Of a stretch of DNA of 64,000 nt, positions 44,558 to 54,271 are shown piece after piece. The DNA comes from Mycobacterium sp. 852002-50816_SCH5313054-b (GTDB taxonomy: Bacteria; Actinomycetota; Actinomycetes; Mycobacteriales; Mycobacteriaceae). The stretch covers positions 1 through 64,000 of the forward strand of contig NZ_LZIC01000034.1 of NCBI RefSeq assembly GCF_001667185.1, read 5' to 3'. A model generated the notes under the pieces. It was not told the DNA's origin, made no database searches, and was given only the letters and a program-made list of their open reading frames with translations. The position numbers were made by a program, and so were the translations under genes. Position 1 is the first letter of the stretch. Each line of letters starts with the position of its first letter.

Positions 44558-45088
44558 ATGAGCCTGCCGCCCGACCCCTACGACGCGCTGCCCAAGCTGC
44601 CGCTGTTCAGCCTGCAGTCGAACTCGATCACCAACGGTCAGCCGCTGGCGACCCCGCAGATCAGCGGGATCATGGGCGCCGGGGGTGAGGATGTCAGCCC
44701 GCAGCTGAGCTGGTCGGGATTCCCGGAGGAGACCCGCAGCTTCGCGGTCACCGTCTACGACCCGGACGCCCCGACGTTGTCCGGCTTCTGGCACTGGGCG
44801 GTGGCCAACCTGCCCGCCGAGGTCACCGAGCTGCCCGACAACGCCGGCGACGGCAACGAGCTGCCGGGTGGGGCGCTGACCCTGGTCAACGACGCCGGCA
44901 TGCGACGGTACGTCGGCGCAGCGCCGCCGCCCGGCCACGGTCCGCACCGTTACTACGTCGCCGTGCACGCCGTGGACGTCGATAAACTCGACCTGCCCGA
45001 GGACGCCAGCCCCGCATTCCTGGGATTCAACCTGTTCCAGCATGCGATCGCCCGGGCCTACATCTACGGCACGTACGAGCAGACGTAG
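44558..45088 (+). CDS. PEBP-family (YbhB/YbcL-like) protein
   Basis: This 176-residue protein is a phosphatidylethanolamine-binding-protein-like protein, the orthologue of Rv2140c (TB18.6). The signature is [21 protein letters not shown] (shown here as [13 protein letters not shown]), followed by [12 protein letters not shown], which shape an anion-binding pocket. It is cytosolic by sequence, with no signal peptide. Its physiological ligand is not known. It follows the M20 gene by 25 bases and is probably co-transcribed. Confidence 0.9.
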   Translation: MSLPPDPYDALPKLPLFSLQSNSITNGQPLATPQISGIMGAGGEDVSPQLSWSGFPEETRSFAVTVYDPDAPTLSGFWHWAVANLPAEVTELPDNAGDGNELPGGALTLVNDAGMRRYVGAAPPPGHGPHRYYVAVHAVDVDKLDLPEDASPAFLGFNLFQHAIARAYIYGTYEQT

Positions 45089-45097
45089 CTGGATTCA

Positions 45098-45159
45098 TCC
45101 GCGAAAGTGCGACCACCGACGGTCACTCGGGAAACGCGTCGGCAGTTGCACTTTCGCGG
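45098..45159. terminator. Inverted repeat at convergent gene ends
   Basis: CCGCGAAAGTGC near 45099-45110 and its inverse GCACTTTCGCGG near 45148-45159 flank the stop of the stf0 gene. The loop is about 37 bases. The arms lie just past the PEBP stop and across the stf0 end, so they may act as a bidirectional terminator. They may also mark the edge of the inserted stf0-PE block. Confidence 0.45.
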
Positions 45160-45926
45160 TGCGCGTGGCCCCGGTCGATGAGTCGGCGCCAGTGTTCGTT
45201 GACGTGGTCGGACTGACGCTCGAGCGGGGGCTCGGGCACGCGAGCGGCGTGCGCGGGATCGGCGCCGAGGAACCGCAACACCCGCGCGATCTCGCCGCGG
45301 TAGTTCGCGTCGAGATCTTCGTACCGGACCGTCAGGGCCGTGCGAGAACGGGTGCGGAAGTAGGCGGTCCACGCCGCCTGCTCGGCGTCGAGGCGGCGTT
45401 CGATCCCGGCGATCTGCTCGTAGGTGGGCGCGACGGCGGTGAGATCGACCGTGGCCCGCCCTGGTGTGGACCGGGCCAGGTAGAGCCCCCACGGGCGCGC
45501 CCCCTGCGACGGGGCGGATGAGCGAAACCATTCGCCGGTCGCTTCGGCACGAAACAGCGAGATGGCCTGCGCGCGCCGATCGGCGCGGACGATGTTGACG
45601 AAAACCGCTGTCGGGAAGAGCATTTCGAGTACAGCCCCCGGATCGTCACGAAAACCCAGGGCTGCTGCCAGCGCGACGACATCGCGCCAATGAATCTTGA
45701 CTCCCCGGACCCCGTTGTCCGTCGCCGCGTACGCCATGACCTTCGCCAGATACTCGGGCCACGAGCAGTCCTGCGATAGCTGCAGATCCTCCTTGTACGC
45801 CCCCATGTGTGCGGCCGCCAGGTACTCCTCGGGCCGTCCGGCGACTCCAGTCGCCACCAGGCCGGCGGCGAGGAACGAACTACCCGAGCGAGGAGTGGAG
45901 GCGATGAGATAGGTCTGGTGTCCCAT
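45123..45926 (-). CDS. Stf0-type trehalose 2-sulfotransferase family protein
   Basis: The 267-residue protein matches the Stf0 family, which sulfates trehalose with PAPS at the start of sulfolipid synthesis. The PAPS loop is LIASTPRSGSSFL (about 7-19), followed by GRPEEYL with the glutamate used as catalytic base (Glu33 or Glu34). VFVNIVRADRRAQAISL carries the 3'-phosphate contacts, and the C-terminal RVLRFLG region is typical. ATG 45926 gives exactly the 267 residues of M. tuberculosis Stf0; ATG 45944 is an alternative. It is downstream of a PE gene, outside any recognisable sulfolipid cluster. Confidence 0.87.
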   Translation of the reverse strand: MGHQTYLIASTPRSGSSFLAAGLVATGVAGRPEEYLAAAHMGAYKEDLQLSQDCSWPEYLAKVMAYAATDNGVRGVKIHWRDVVALAAALGFRDDPGAVLEMLFPTAVFVNIVRADRRAQAISLFRAEATGEWFRSSAPSQGARPWGLYLARSTPGRATVDLTAVAPTYEQIAGIERRLDAEQAAWTAYFRTRSRTALTVRYEDLDANYRGEIARVLRFLGADPAHAARVPEPPLERQSDHVNEHWRRLIDRGHAHRESATADAFPE

Positions 45927-45985
45927 GCCCTCGACCCCTCGCATGCCCGTGGTTTCGAAAAGACTAATCCGCGGGGCGATCCTGG

Positions 45986-48037
45986 CTAACCGGTGGGTGT
46001 GATTGCCGCGGCGATCGATTCCGAAATGGTGTTGAACAACGTCGGGAACAGACCGCCGAATTCCGTGCCGCCGAGGGTGGCATTGATGGGAACGGTGATG
46101 CCCGCCACGCCGGCGGGGATGGTGACCGTCAGCGGTTCGGGCGGCGTGAGCAGCCCGTCGAACGGGACGTGGGCGATGGCCGGCAACGTGAGAGAGCCCA
46201 GCACCGGCGTCGACACCGTGATCGGCAGCGGCAGATCCACGAGGAGTTGGCCGTTGAGGAAGCCGTTCATCGCGTACGCGGGCATGTCGCCGATCGCGTT
46301 GAGCATTCCCAACACGTTGCCGGCCTGCGCGGCGGCACCGAAGGCCGTTGCCCCCTGGGCGATTCCGTTCGCCATGGCGAACGGTGGGCCCAGTATCGCA
46401 AAGCCCAGCTGCAACGGCAGCCCGAAGATGGCGGCGCCGGCCAGCGTGCCGGCGGGGGGTATGCCAGAGAGATTCACCGCGAAGCTCGCGGTGACATTGG
46501 CATTGACGAGCGTGTCGATCGCGTTGGCGAAGTTGCCCACCATCATTCCGGCGATGGAGCCGTGCGGGACCAGGCTCGCCAGGCCCACGGGCTGCTGTCC
46601 GAGGGCGGTCAGGATGGGGAGCAACTCGGCGGCCGGGCCCTCCAACCCGACCGGACCGGCGATGGTGATCTGGAAGTTGGGCGGGAGGAGGCTGGTGATG
46701 CTGCCGCCGATCGCCAAGTGGCTGGTGTCGAATCCCGTGATGAAGAGATCGATGGGGGCGTGTGCCGCGTCCTGCACCGCGCCGTAGTAGTTGCCCGCCT
46801 GTATCGCTTGGCCGGCCATCGCCATGTCGTTGCTGGCAATGGGAACCGTCTGCGTGAGATCCGAGCCCATCTTGGTCAGCGACGAGCCGACCGTCCCCCA
46901 GAACCCGGTGGTGCCGTTGACGAAGTCCTGTCCGATGGCAACCGGGTTGAAGGTGGCAGCGCCGGCGAGGGTGAGTTGGATGTTCGCCGGCACGTTCGCG
47001 GGGAAACCCTGCAGGTCGGTCAGGACCCCGCTCGTGAAGATCTGCGCGTAGTGGTTCTGGTTGGCGGCAATCTGATTCAGGATCGGGAACGGGTGGCTTG
47101 CGAACTGCGCGCCCATCAGGTTCAGATCGAACACCGTGGTGTCGCCGAGGACGGTGTACGGGTTCGGGTAGGGCACCGTGCCTGCCGGCATCGGCGCGAA
47201 AAGCCCTGGCAGCAACGAATTCAGCAGCGGCACGTCCTGGAAGAGCCCGGTCACGGTTCCGACGACGTTGGTCAGCGTTATTCCGTTGACCAGTTCGTTG
47301 GACACGAAGTTGCCCAGGTCCAGTCCGACGCCGTTGAGGGTCGGGCCCAACAATGCGCCGAGGGGCCCAGAGGTGAGGCTCAAGCCCGGGGTCAGGTTGC
47401 CGAGGTTTATCGGCCCGAAGAAGTCGCTCAGGGTCGGGAACGCATTGAGGATCGCGGGGTTGAAGAACAGGGAGCCAAAGCCGTTGGCGAATTGGGTCCC
47501 GATGCTGTTGAAGGGGCCGAGGAGCTGGCTCAACCCGCTGCTCAATCCGCCGAGCAGCCCACCCCCTCCGGTGCCCAGGCCCAGCAGTCCGTCCAGTCCA
47601 CCGAGCAGGCCGCCTCCGCCCGAACCGCCGCCGAGCAAGCCGCCGAGCAGGCCGGCACCGCCGCTCGAGCCGCCCAAGCCGAGAAGCCCGCCGAGGATCG
47701 GCGTGGACGCGGCCGCGCCGCTGGCGGTGAAGCCGCCGATCATCGCCTGCTCGGCATTGGCGATCTCGGTGCCGAGGTAGGCTGTCGCTCCGCCGTTCAA
47801 CACGCCCACAAACTCGTGGTGAAATGCCGCCGCCTGAGCGCTCATCATTTGGAATTGCTGCCCGTAGGTACCGAAGAATTCCGAGATGGCGAGCGACACA
47901 TCGTCGGCGGCAGCGGAGGTGATTGCGGTCGTCTGGCCCGCGGCGGCCGCGGTGGCCTCTCGCAGTGTGGAGCCGATGCCCGCCAAATCGCCGGCGACCG
48001 CCCCCATCGCCTCCGGAGCAGCAACTACAAAGGACAT
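45986..48037 (-). CDS. PE-family protein with long C-terminal domain
   Basis: The 683-residue protein starts with a PE domain (MSFVVAAPEAMGAVAGDLAG and on to about residue 95), ending in the YxxxE type VII secretion motif in AYLGTEIANAEQ. A Gly/Leu-rich segment follows (about 112-165, repeated GGLLGG units), then a long region rich in Asn, Leu and Pro without known domain. PE proteins are exported by ESX systems to the cell envelope. ATG 48037 is preceded by GGGGAG about six bases upstream. No PPE partner lies nearby. The gene is inserted between backbone genes together with stf0. Confidence 0.9.
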   Translation of the reverse strand: MSFVVAAPEAMGAVAGDLAGIGSTLREATAAAAGQTTAITSAAADDVSLAISEFFGTYGQQFQMMSAQAAAFHHEFVGVLNGGATAYLGTEIANAEQAMIGGFTASGAAASTPILGGLLGLGGSSGGAGLLGGLLGGGSGGGGLLGGLDGLLGLGTGGGGLLGGLSSGLSQLLGPFNSIGTQFANGFGSLFFNPAILNAFPTLSDFFGPINLGNLTPGLSLTSGPLGALLGPTLNGVGLDLGNFVSNELVNGITLTNVVGTVTGLFQDVPLLNSLLPGLFAPMPAGTVPYPNPYTVLGDTTVFDLNLMGAQFASHPFPILNQIAANQNHYAQIFTSGVLTDLQGFPANVPANIQLTLAGAATFNPVAIGQDFVNGTTGFWGTVGSSLTKMGSDLTQTVPIASNDMAMAGQAIQAGNYYGAVQDAAHAPIDLFITGFDTSHLAIGGSITSLLPPNFQITIAGPVGLEGPAAELLPILTALGQQPVGLASLVPHGSIAGMMVGNFANAIDTLVNANVTASFAVNLSGIPPAGTLAGAAIFGLPLQLGFAILGPPFAMANGIAQGATAFGAAAQAGNVLGMLNAIGDMPAYAMNGFLNGQLLVDLPLPITVSTPVLGSLTLPAIAHVPFDGLLTPPEPLTVTIPAGVAGITVPINATLGGTEFGGLFPTLFNTISESIAAAITPTG

Positions 48038-48086
48038 CGTGGTCTCCCCTCGAAGACAATCCCCAATAGGCAACTACGTCATACCA

Positions 48087-48186
48087 GTCACGATGTCGAC
48101 AAACTCGTGACGAACGAAAACGGCCGTTCCTCTGTTCTAACAGCTAGTTCTACAGATGCACAACCGTGTATCTGCAACCGTGTATC
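48087..48186 (-). promoter_or_regulatory. Repeats in the PE gene promoter region
   Basis: GTCACGA and TCGTGAC (48087-48093 and 48105-48111) form a perfect inverted repeat 50 to 74 bases upstream of the PE start. Further out, CAACCGTGTATC occurs at 48161-48172 and 48175-48186, a tandem pair with a 14-base period. The 195-base gap between the PE gene and pyrD is clearly AT-richer than its neighbours. Confidence 0.4.
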
Positions 48187-48232
48187 CGCAAGGCAATCAA
48201 CCGAATTAATCGACACACGCGTAATAAGGCGC

Positions 48233-49320
<1,088 letters not shown>

Positions 49321-49321
<1 letters not shown>

Positions 49322-49575
49322 CACAATTCCGGCTGGTCGGGCAGCCGGCTTTCCAGGCGAGACTTCTTGCGGCGCAACAAAACCCGCCGGCTGCCGTCGT
49401 TGTAGAGGCGTACCCGCGTCAGCTCCCATCCGCGGTACTCGGCCTCGATGGACAGCCGGATGGACGCGCTGAGCCGGGTCACTTCCGGCGGCAGGCGCAG
49501 CGGTATCCACTCGTATTCGTCCGACATCTCCGCCGCCCAGCCCGCGGGCAGCCGGCTCCACCGCGGCGCCGTCAC
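49321..49575 (-). CDS. DUF5703-family small protein
   Basis: The 84-residue basic protein carries the conserved core [20 protein letters not shown] and [25 protein letters not shown], which I recognise as DUF5703 of actinobacteria. It has no signal peptide or membrane segment. The GTG at 49575 overlaps the lppL stop by four bases, and its stop overlaps pyrD by one. Function unknown. Confidence 0.8.
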
Positions 49576-50648
49576 GGCGCACCCGCCGCGTGCTCGATGA
49601 CCTGGACGCCCGCCCCCGATCCCGACACCACGTACAAGGTGCCCGACGCTTCGTCAAAAGCCAGCGAGTTCGGCTGCTGCACGGTTGGGTATCGCACCCT
49701 TTCGACGGGAATTCCGGTTGACAGATCGTAACCAATGACGACGTTCGAAGCGGTCTGGGACACCCAGGCGAGCCCGCGCGAACCGGCCAGGCCGTACGGG
49801 GACTGCCGCACCGGGTAGGCCTGGCGCAGGATCAGCGGGTCGACGCCGTACACCAGCAGCTGCCCGCCGCGGGTGTCCGCCACGAGCGCCCGGCCCAGCG
49901 GATCGACGGCCAAGGTGGTCGCGCCCTCCCCGGCACGCAACGCCTGCTCGACACGGCCGTCGGCGCCGATCGTCGTCACCGAGGTCTGCCCTCGGTCCAG
50001 AACCACCGTCGTGTTCCCTTGTGCGGCAAGGGCATCCACGCGCGCGAAGATTTTGCTCCGGCCGGCGATGGTGGCGCTCTTGACCGAGTCCGGCGCCCGG
50101 GAGGCAAGGGTGTAGACGGCCCCGTCGGCGCTGCCCAGCACCAGCGTGCCGTCGGCGCGTTGCGCGATCGCGGTGAAGTCGGTCTGCGGGGCGCTGGCGA
50201 GCGGCACCTGCGTGGCGTGGCCCGCGGCCAGGTCGACGACGAGATAGCCGCCGCGGGTGGCCAGGTAGGCGGTGCCGCGGCCGTCGCCCGTCAGCGCGCT
50301 CGCCGGACCCGGCAGGTCGATCACGCGGGGCGGCACGCGCGGATCGCCGAACTCGGTCAGGGTGGCGGGGCCCGCCGGGTCGGCGCCGGAGGCCAGGACG
50401 GCCAGTTGCCGGGTGCCGCCGTCGAAGATCGCGGCCGCGCCGCGACCGCCCAGCGGGCGCACCGCCCCGGCCGGGTTCTGGGACGCCGGCGGAGACGCCG
50501 CCGGCTGGGCAGGTTCGATGGTCGGTGGCGCGCCGTTGAACGGACCCGAGGAACACCCAGCGGCCCCCACGACCATGGCCAGCAAAACCGGCACCGCGGC
50601 GAAACGGTGCTGAACTGCGCGTCTCTTGTCCTTATGCCGTTGCAGCAA
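49572..50648 (-). CDS. lppL: Lipoprotein LppL, beta-propeller
   Basis: The 358-residue protein has a lipoprotein signal ending VVGAAGC with Cys32 as the lipid site. After a Pro-rich linker (about 38-60) the rest forms a beta-propeller-like repeat domain, with blades such as [31 protein letters not shown] and [20 protein letters not shown]. It equals M. tuberculosis LppL in length. The start is TTG 50648. It is probably anchored on the outer face of the inner membrane; its role is unknown. It is first in the lppL-DUF5703-pyrD unit. Confidence 0.9.
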   Translation of the reverse strand: MLQRHKDKRRAVQHRFAAVPVLLAMVVGAAGCSSGPFNGAPPTIEPAQPAASPPASQNPAGAVRPLGGRGAAAIFDGGTRQLAVLASGADPAGPATLTEFGDPRVPPRVIDLPGPASALTGDGRGTAYLATRGGYLVVDLAAGHATQVPLASAPQTDFTAIAQRADGTLVLGSADGAVYTLASRAPDSVKSATIAGRSKIFARVDALAAQGNTTVVLDRGQTSVTTIGADGRVEQALRAGEGATTLAVDPLGRALVADTRGGQLLVYGVDPLILRQAYPVRQSPYGLAGSRGLAWVSQTASNVVIGYDLSTGIPVERVRYPTVQQPNSLAFDEASGTLYVVSGSGAGVQVIEHAAGAP

Positions 50649-50758
50649 TTATTTTCCTTCGCGTCACCTACGGGAACGTCAAATTTTAAGGAACGGTTTC
50701 GCATCCAATATGGCCATGTTGCCTGCATCGGGCCGGACTGGAGAGGTATCGTCGCGTC

Positions 50759-51061
50759 ATGACCGTCATTGTGGACCGGCATACCGCGGAGAAAGAGTTT
50801 GCTGTCGAAGATATCTCGGCGGGAATCTTCGCCAGCGGGTACGGGCAAGTCGGTGATGGGCGCAGTTTTTCCTTCCACATTGAGCACCGGTCCCTCGTCG
50901 TAGAAATTTACCGGCCGCGCCTCGCGGGCCCCGTTCCGCAGGCCGAGGACGTGGTGGCCAGGGCGGTCCGCGGCCTGGTCGACATCGACCTCACCGACGA
51001 GCGCAGCCTGACGGCCGCCGTGCGCGATTCCGTCGCGCACGCGGTACCGGTAAGCCGTTAG
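50759..51061 (+). CDS. Conserved small protein (Rv2137c-like)
   Basis: The 100-residue protein (MTVIVDRHTAEKEFAVEDIS onward) has the beta-alpha look of a small cytosolic domain, with FHIEHRSLVVEIYRPRLAGP and a helical end. It corresponds in place to Rv2137c. I recognise no functional motif. It is divergent from lppL across 110 bases that must contain both promoters. Confidence 0.75.
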   Translation: MTVIVDRHTAEKEFAVEDISAGIFASGYGQVGDGRSFSFHIEHRSLVVEIYRPRLAGPVPQAEDVVARAVRGLVDIDLTDERSLTAAVRDSVAHAVPVSR

Positions 51062-51108
51062 CGGGGATCGCACGCGCGGCGTAGCCGGGCGCTGCGGGTA
51101 GCCACCAT
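51062..51108 (+). repeat. REP-like hairpin element, copy 1
   Basis: GGATCGCACGCGCGGCGTAG then CCGGGCGCTGCGGGTAGCC begins directly after a stop codon. It is related to the elements at 53371 and, inverted, at 56424-56500. The middle can fold as a GC-rich stem around TAGCCGGG. Confidence 0.6.
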
Positions 51109-51145
51109 CCCGCACGTCAACTCCCGTCCCTGTACGGTCGTCGTC

Positions 51146-51901
51146 GTGACCGTCATCCTGCTGCGGCACGGCCGTTCGACCTCCAACACCGCCGGCGTCC
51201 TGGCCGGCCGCTCCGAGGGCGTCGACCTGGACGACAAGGGTCGGGAGCAGGCCGCCGGGCTGATCGACCGCATCGGCGACCTGCCGATCCGGGCTCTCGT
51301 CAGTTCGCCGTTGCTGCGCTGCCGGCGCACCGTCGAGCCGCTCGCCGAAGCCCTGTGCCTCGAGCCGCTGATCGACGACCAGCTCGCCGAGGTGGACTAC
51401 GGGGACTGGACCGGGCGCAAGATCGGCGAGCTCACCAAGGAGCCCCTGTGGCGTGTCGTCCAGGCCCATCCCAGCGCGGCAGTGTTTCCCGGCGGCGAGG
51501 GCCTGGCGCAGGTGCAGGCGCGCGCCGTCGCGGCCGTCCGCGAGCACGACCGGCGGTTGGCCGACCAGCACGGCGCCGACGCGCTCTGGGTCGCGTGCAC
51601 CCACGGCGACGTCATCAAGTCCGTCGTCGCCGACGCCTACGGCATGCACCTGGACGGGTTCCAGCGCGTCACCGCCGACCCGGGGTCGGTGACCGTGATC
51701 CGTTACACGCCGCTGCGCCCGTTCGTGTTGCACGTCAACCACACCGGCGCGCGGCTGTCCGCCGCGCTGCGGGCCGGGCCGCCACCGAAAGACGAATCCA
51801 AGGGCGATCAGGCTCACGGTGAACCGAAGGGCGAGGCACAAACTGAGCCGAACGGGGCCGTGCCGACGAGCGACGCGGTGGTCGGCGGCTCGTCGGACTG
51901 A
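51146..51901 (+). CDS. Histidine phosphatase (phosphoglycerate-mutase-like, Rv2135c)
   Basis: The 251-residue protein is a histidine phosphatase superfamily member. LLRHGRSTSN contains the phosphorylated His, ISSPLLRCRRT-type (here VSSPLLRCRRT) carries the second arginine, and the second His is in CTHGDVIKSV. The last 35 residues are a low-complexity tail rich in Lys, Glu and Gly. In M. tuberculosis, uppP (Rv2136c) lies between this gene and Rv2137c; it is absent here. The M. tuberculosis protein was reported to be an acid phosphatase rather than a mutase. Confidence 0.87.
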   Translation: MTVILLRHGRSTSNTAGVLAGRSEGVDLDDKGREQAAGLIDRIGDLPIRALVSSPLLRCRRTVEPLAEALCLEPLIDDQLAEVDYGDWTGRKIGELTKEPLWRVVQAHPSAAVFPGGEGLAQVQARAVAAVREHDRRLADQHGADALWVACTHGDVIKSVVADAYGMHLDGFQRVTADPGSVTVIRYTPLRPFVLHVNHTGARLSAALRAGPPPKDESKGDQAHGEPKGEAQTEPNGAVPTSDAVVGGSSD

Positions 51902-51974
51902 TCGCGCTTAATTCCGCTCTGGCGGGGCAATCGAATCGCACGGCAGCGGCAACAGCCGGTATTTTGGAGGTGCC

Positions 51975-52562
51975 ATGTCCCGCGCAATTCATGTCTTCCG
52001 CACGCCCGACCGCTTCGTGGCCGGGACCGTTGGCCAGCCCGGAAACCGCACCTTTTACATCCAGGCGGTGGGCGATTCGCGGGTGGTGTCGGTGATCTTG
52101 GAGAAGCAACAAGTGGCGGTGCTCGCCGAACGGATCGGTGCGTTGCTGCTCGAGGTGAATCGCCGGTTCGGCACGCCGGTGCCCCCGGAGCCCGCCGAGG
52201 TCGACGACCTCAACCCGTTGATCACGCCGGTCGATGCGGAGTTCCGGGTCGGGACCATGGGGCTCGGCTGGGATTCGGAAGCGCAGACGGTGGTGGTCGA
52301 GTTGCTGGCCGTCACCGACGCCGAGTTCGACGCTTCCGTGGTGCTCGACGACACCGAGGAGGGGCCCGACGCGGTGCGGGTGTTCTTGACGCCGGAATCG
52401 GCACGCCAGTTCGCCACCCGGTCCAATCGCGTGATCTCCGCCGGGCGTCCACCATGCCCGCTGTGCGACGAACCGCTGGATCCCGAGGGCCACATCTGCG
52501 CGCGCACCAACGGCTATAAGCGCAGCGCGCTTCTCGGGCCCGACGATGAACCCGAGGAATAG
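51975..52562 (+). CDS. DUF3090-family protein (Rv2134c-like)
   Basis: The 195-residue protein is DUF3090, conserved across actinobacteria. It begins MSRAIHVFRTPDRFVAGTVG, has an acidic middle, and ends with a probable zinc-binding CPLCDEPLDPEGHIC motif (Cys at about 168, 171 and 181). GGAGG lies seven bases upstream. Its end overlaps the next gene by 17 bases. The DUF3090-SCO1664-cysQ-mshC order is standard in this phylum, which suggests a shared but unknown process. Confidence 0.88.
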   Translation: MSRAIHVFRTPDRFVAGTVGQPGNRTFYIQAVGDSRVVSVILEKQQVAVLAERIGALLLEVNRRFGTPVPPEPAEVDDLNPLITPVDAEFRVGTMGLGWDSEAQTVVVELLAVTDAEFDASVVLDDTEEGPDAVRVFLTPESARQFATRSNRVISAGRPPCPLCDEPLDPEGHICARTNGYKRSALLGPDDEPEE

Positions 52563-53370
52563 CGAGGCCCACGAGCGGGAGGTGCTGCGGGACGGCGAGC
52601 TGACGGTCCTCGGGCGCATCCGCTCAGCCAGCAACGCCACCTTCTTGTGCGAATCGACGCTGGGCGAGTCGCGCGTGCACTGCGTCTACAAGCCGGTCTC
52701 CGGCGAGGCGCCGCTGTGGGACTTCCCGGACGGCACCCTGGCCGGCCGCGAGCTCGCCGCGTACCGGATAGCGACGCAGCTGGGTTGGAAGATCGTGCCC
52801 TACACCATCATTCGGCACGGGCCGGCGGGCCCGGGGATGCTGCAGCTGTGGGTCGAGCAGGCCGGCGACGCGGCCGACTCTGACCCGCCGCCGGGCCCGG
52901 ACCTGGTCGACCTGTTTCCCGCCAACAAGGTGCAGCCGGGCTACCTGCCGGTGCTGCGGGCCTACGACTACGCCGGCGACGAGGTCGTCCTGGTGCACGC
53001 CGACGACATCCGGTTGTGGCGGATGGCGGTGTTCGACGTCCTGATCAACAACGCCGATCGCAAGGGCGGCCACGTCCTGCGCGACCTCGAGGGCCACATC
53101 TACGGCGTCGACCACGGGGTGTCCCTGCACGTGGAGAACAAGCTGCGCACGGTGTTGTGGGGCTGGGCGGGCAAGCCGATCGACGACGACACGTGCCAGG
53201 CGGTAGCCGGGCTCGCCGAGGCCCTCACCGGCTCGCTCTGCGACGAGCTGGCCGGGCACATCACGCGGGCCGAGATCGCGGCGCTGCGCGGGCGCGCGCT
53301 CGCGCTGCTGGACAATCCGATCATGCCCACGCCCAACCGCCATCGCCCGATTCCGTGGCCGGCTTTCTAG
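52546..53370 (+). CDS. SCO1664-family protein (Rv2133c-like)
   Basis: The 274-residue protein belongs to the SCO1664 family, distantly like phosphatidylinositol-kinase/HipA folds. CVYKPVSGEAPLWDFPDGTL has a lysine in the position of a nucleotide-binding lysine, and DVLINNADRKGGHVL followed by YGVDHGVSLH resembles a kinase catalytic and metal-binding loop. No substrate is known. It starts inside the end of the DUF3090 gene (17-base overlap), so the two are translated together. Confidence 0.87.
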   Translation: MNPRNSEAHEREVLRDGELTVLGRIRSASNATFLCESTLGESRVHCVYKPVSGEAPLWDFPDGTLAGRELAAYRIATQLGWKIVPYTIIRHGPAGPGMLQLWVEQAGDAADSDPPPGPDLVDLFPANKVQPGYLPVLRAYDYAGDEVVLVHADDIRLWRMAVFDVLINNADRKGGHVLRDLEGHIYGVDHGVSLHVENKLRTVLWGWAGKPIDDDTCQAVAGLAEALTGSLCDELAGHITRAEIAALRGRALALLDNPIMPTPNRHRPIPWPAF

Positions 53371-53420
53371 CGAGGCGATCGCAAGCGCGGCGGAGCCGGG
53401 CGCGGCGGGTCGCCGCCATC
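53371..53420 (+). repeat. REP-like hairpin element, copy 2
   Basis: GGCGATCGCAAGCGCGGCGG then AGCCGGGCGCGGCGGGTCGCC follows the stop codon of the SCO1664-family gene. The outer arms GGCGA and TCGCC can pair; the inner stem is imperfect compared with copy 3. Confidence 0.65.
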
Positions 53421-53456
53421 GGTTAATGCGATTCCGCCGTCGGCGATACTGAACCG

Positions 53457-54245
53457 GTGACGTCGGCCCCGGACGAGATGACGGACGCCGCGCTGGCCGC
53501 CGATCTCGCCGCCGACGCGGGGGAACTGTTGCTGAAGGTGCGCGACGAGGTCGGATTCGGCCATCCCTGGGTGCTCGGCGACGCGGGTGACAGCCTGGCG
53601 AACGCGCTGATCCTGCGGCGGCTGCGGGCCGAGCGGCCCGGCGACGCGGTGCTCAGCGAGGAGGCGTACGACGACGTGTCCCGGGTGAATCACGACCGGG
53701 TGTGGATCGTCGACCCGCTCGACGGCACCCGCGAATTCTCCACGCCGGGCCGCGACGACTGGGCGGTCCACATCGCGCTGTGGCAGCGCCCCACCGACGG
53801 GCGGCGGGAGATCACCGACGCGGCGGTCTCGTTGCCCGCGCGCGGAAACACGGTGTACCGCAGCGACACCGTGACCGCCGACGCCGCGCGCGCCGGCATC
53901 CCGGGGACCATCCGGATCGCCGTCAGCGCCACCCGGCCGCCCGCGGTGCTGTACCGCATGCGCCAGACGCTGCACATCCAACCGGTGGCGATCGGCTCGG
54001 CGGGTGCGAAGGCGATGGCAGTCATCGACGGCGACGTCGACGCCTACGTGCACGCGGGCGGCCAGTGGGAATGGGACTCGGCGGCCCCGGCCGGGGTGCT
54101 GATGGCCGCCGGCATGCACGCCTCGCGGCTGGACGGCTCGCCGCTGCGCTACAACCAGCTCGACCCGTACCTGCCGGACTTCGTCATGTGCCGCGCGGAG
54201 CTGGCGCCGATCCTGCTCGGCGCCATCCGCCAGGAATTTCACTGA
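53457..54245 (+). CDS. cysQ: 3'-phosphoadenosine 5'-phosphate phosphatase CysQ
   Basis: CysQ removes the 3'-phosphate from PAP and PAPS and so controls sulfate assimilation. It is a magnesium-dependent, lithium-sensitive member of the inositol monophosphatase fold. Metal ligands are in VLSEEAYDD (Glu pair), [13 protein letters not shown] (Asp, Asp) and the C-terminal [12 protein letters not shown]. At 262 residues it matches M. tuberculosis CysQ (267). The GTG start follows a 36-base gap after a REP-like element; mshC begins 26 bases after its stop. Confidence 0.93.
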   Translation: MTSAPDEMTDAALAADLAADAGELLLKVRDEVGFGHPWVLGDAGDSLANALILRRLRAERPGDAVLSEEAYDDVSRVNHDRVWIVDPLDGTREFSTPGRDDWAVHIALWQRPTDGRREITDAAVSLPARGNTVYRSDTVTADAARAGIPGTIRIAVSATRPPAVLYRMRQTLHIQPVAIGSAGAKAMAVIDGDVDAYVHAGGQWEWDSAAPAGVLMAAGMHASRLDGSPLRYNQLDPYLPDFVMCRAELAPILLGAIRQEFH

Positions 54246-54271
54246 CCTCGCCCGCGTTTAGAGTCGACGTT

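Noticed and set aside
45123-48059. An open frame of 978 codons joining the stf0 gene to sequence across the PE gene
   Set aside because: Only the last 267 codons are Stf0. The rest is the alternate frame of the PE gene on the same strand, of Arg/Gly-rich shadow composition, and the PE frame has a clear PE domain and ribosome site.
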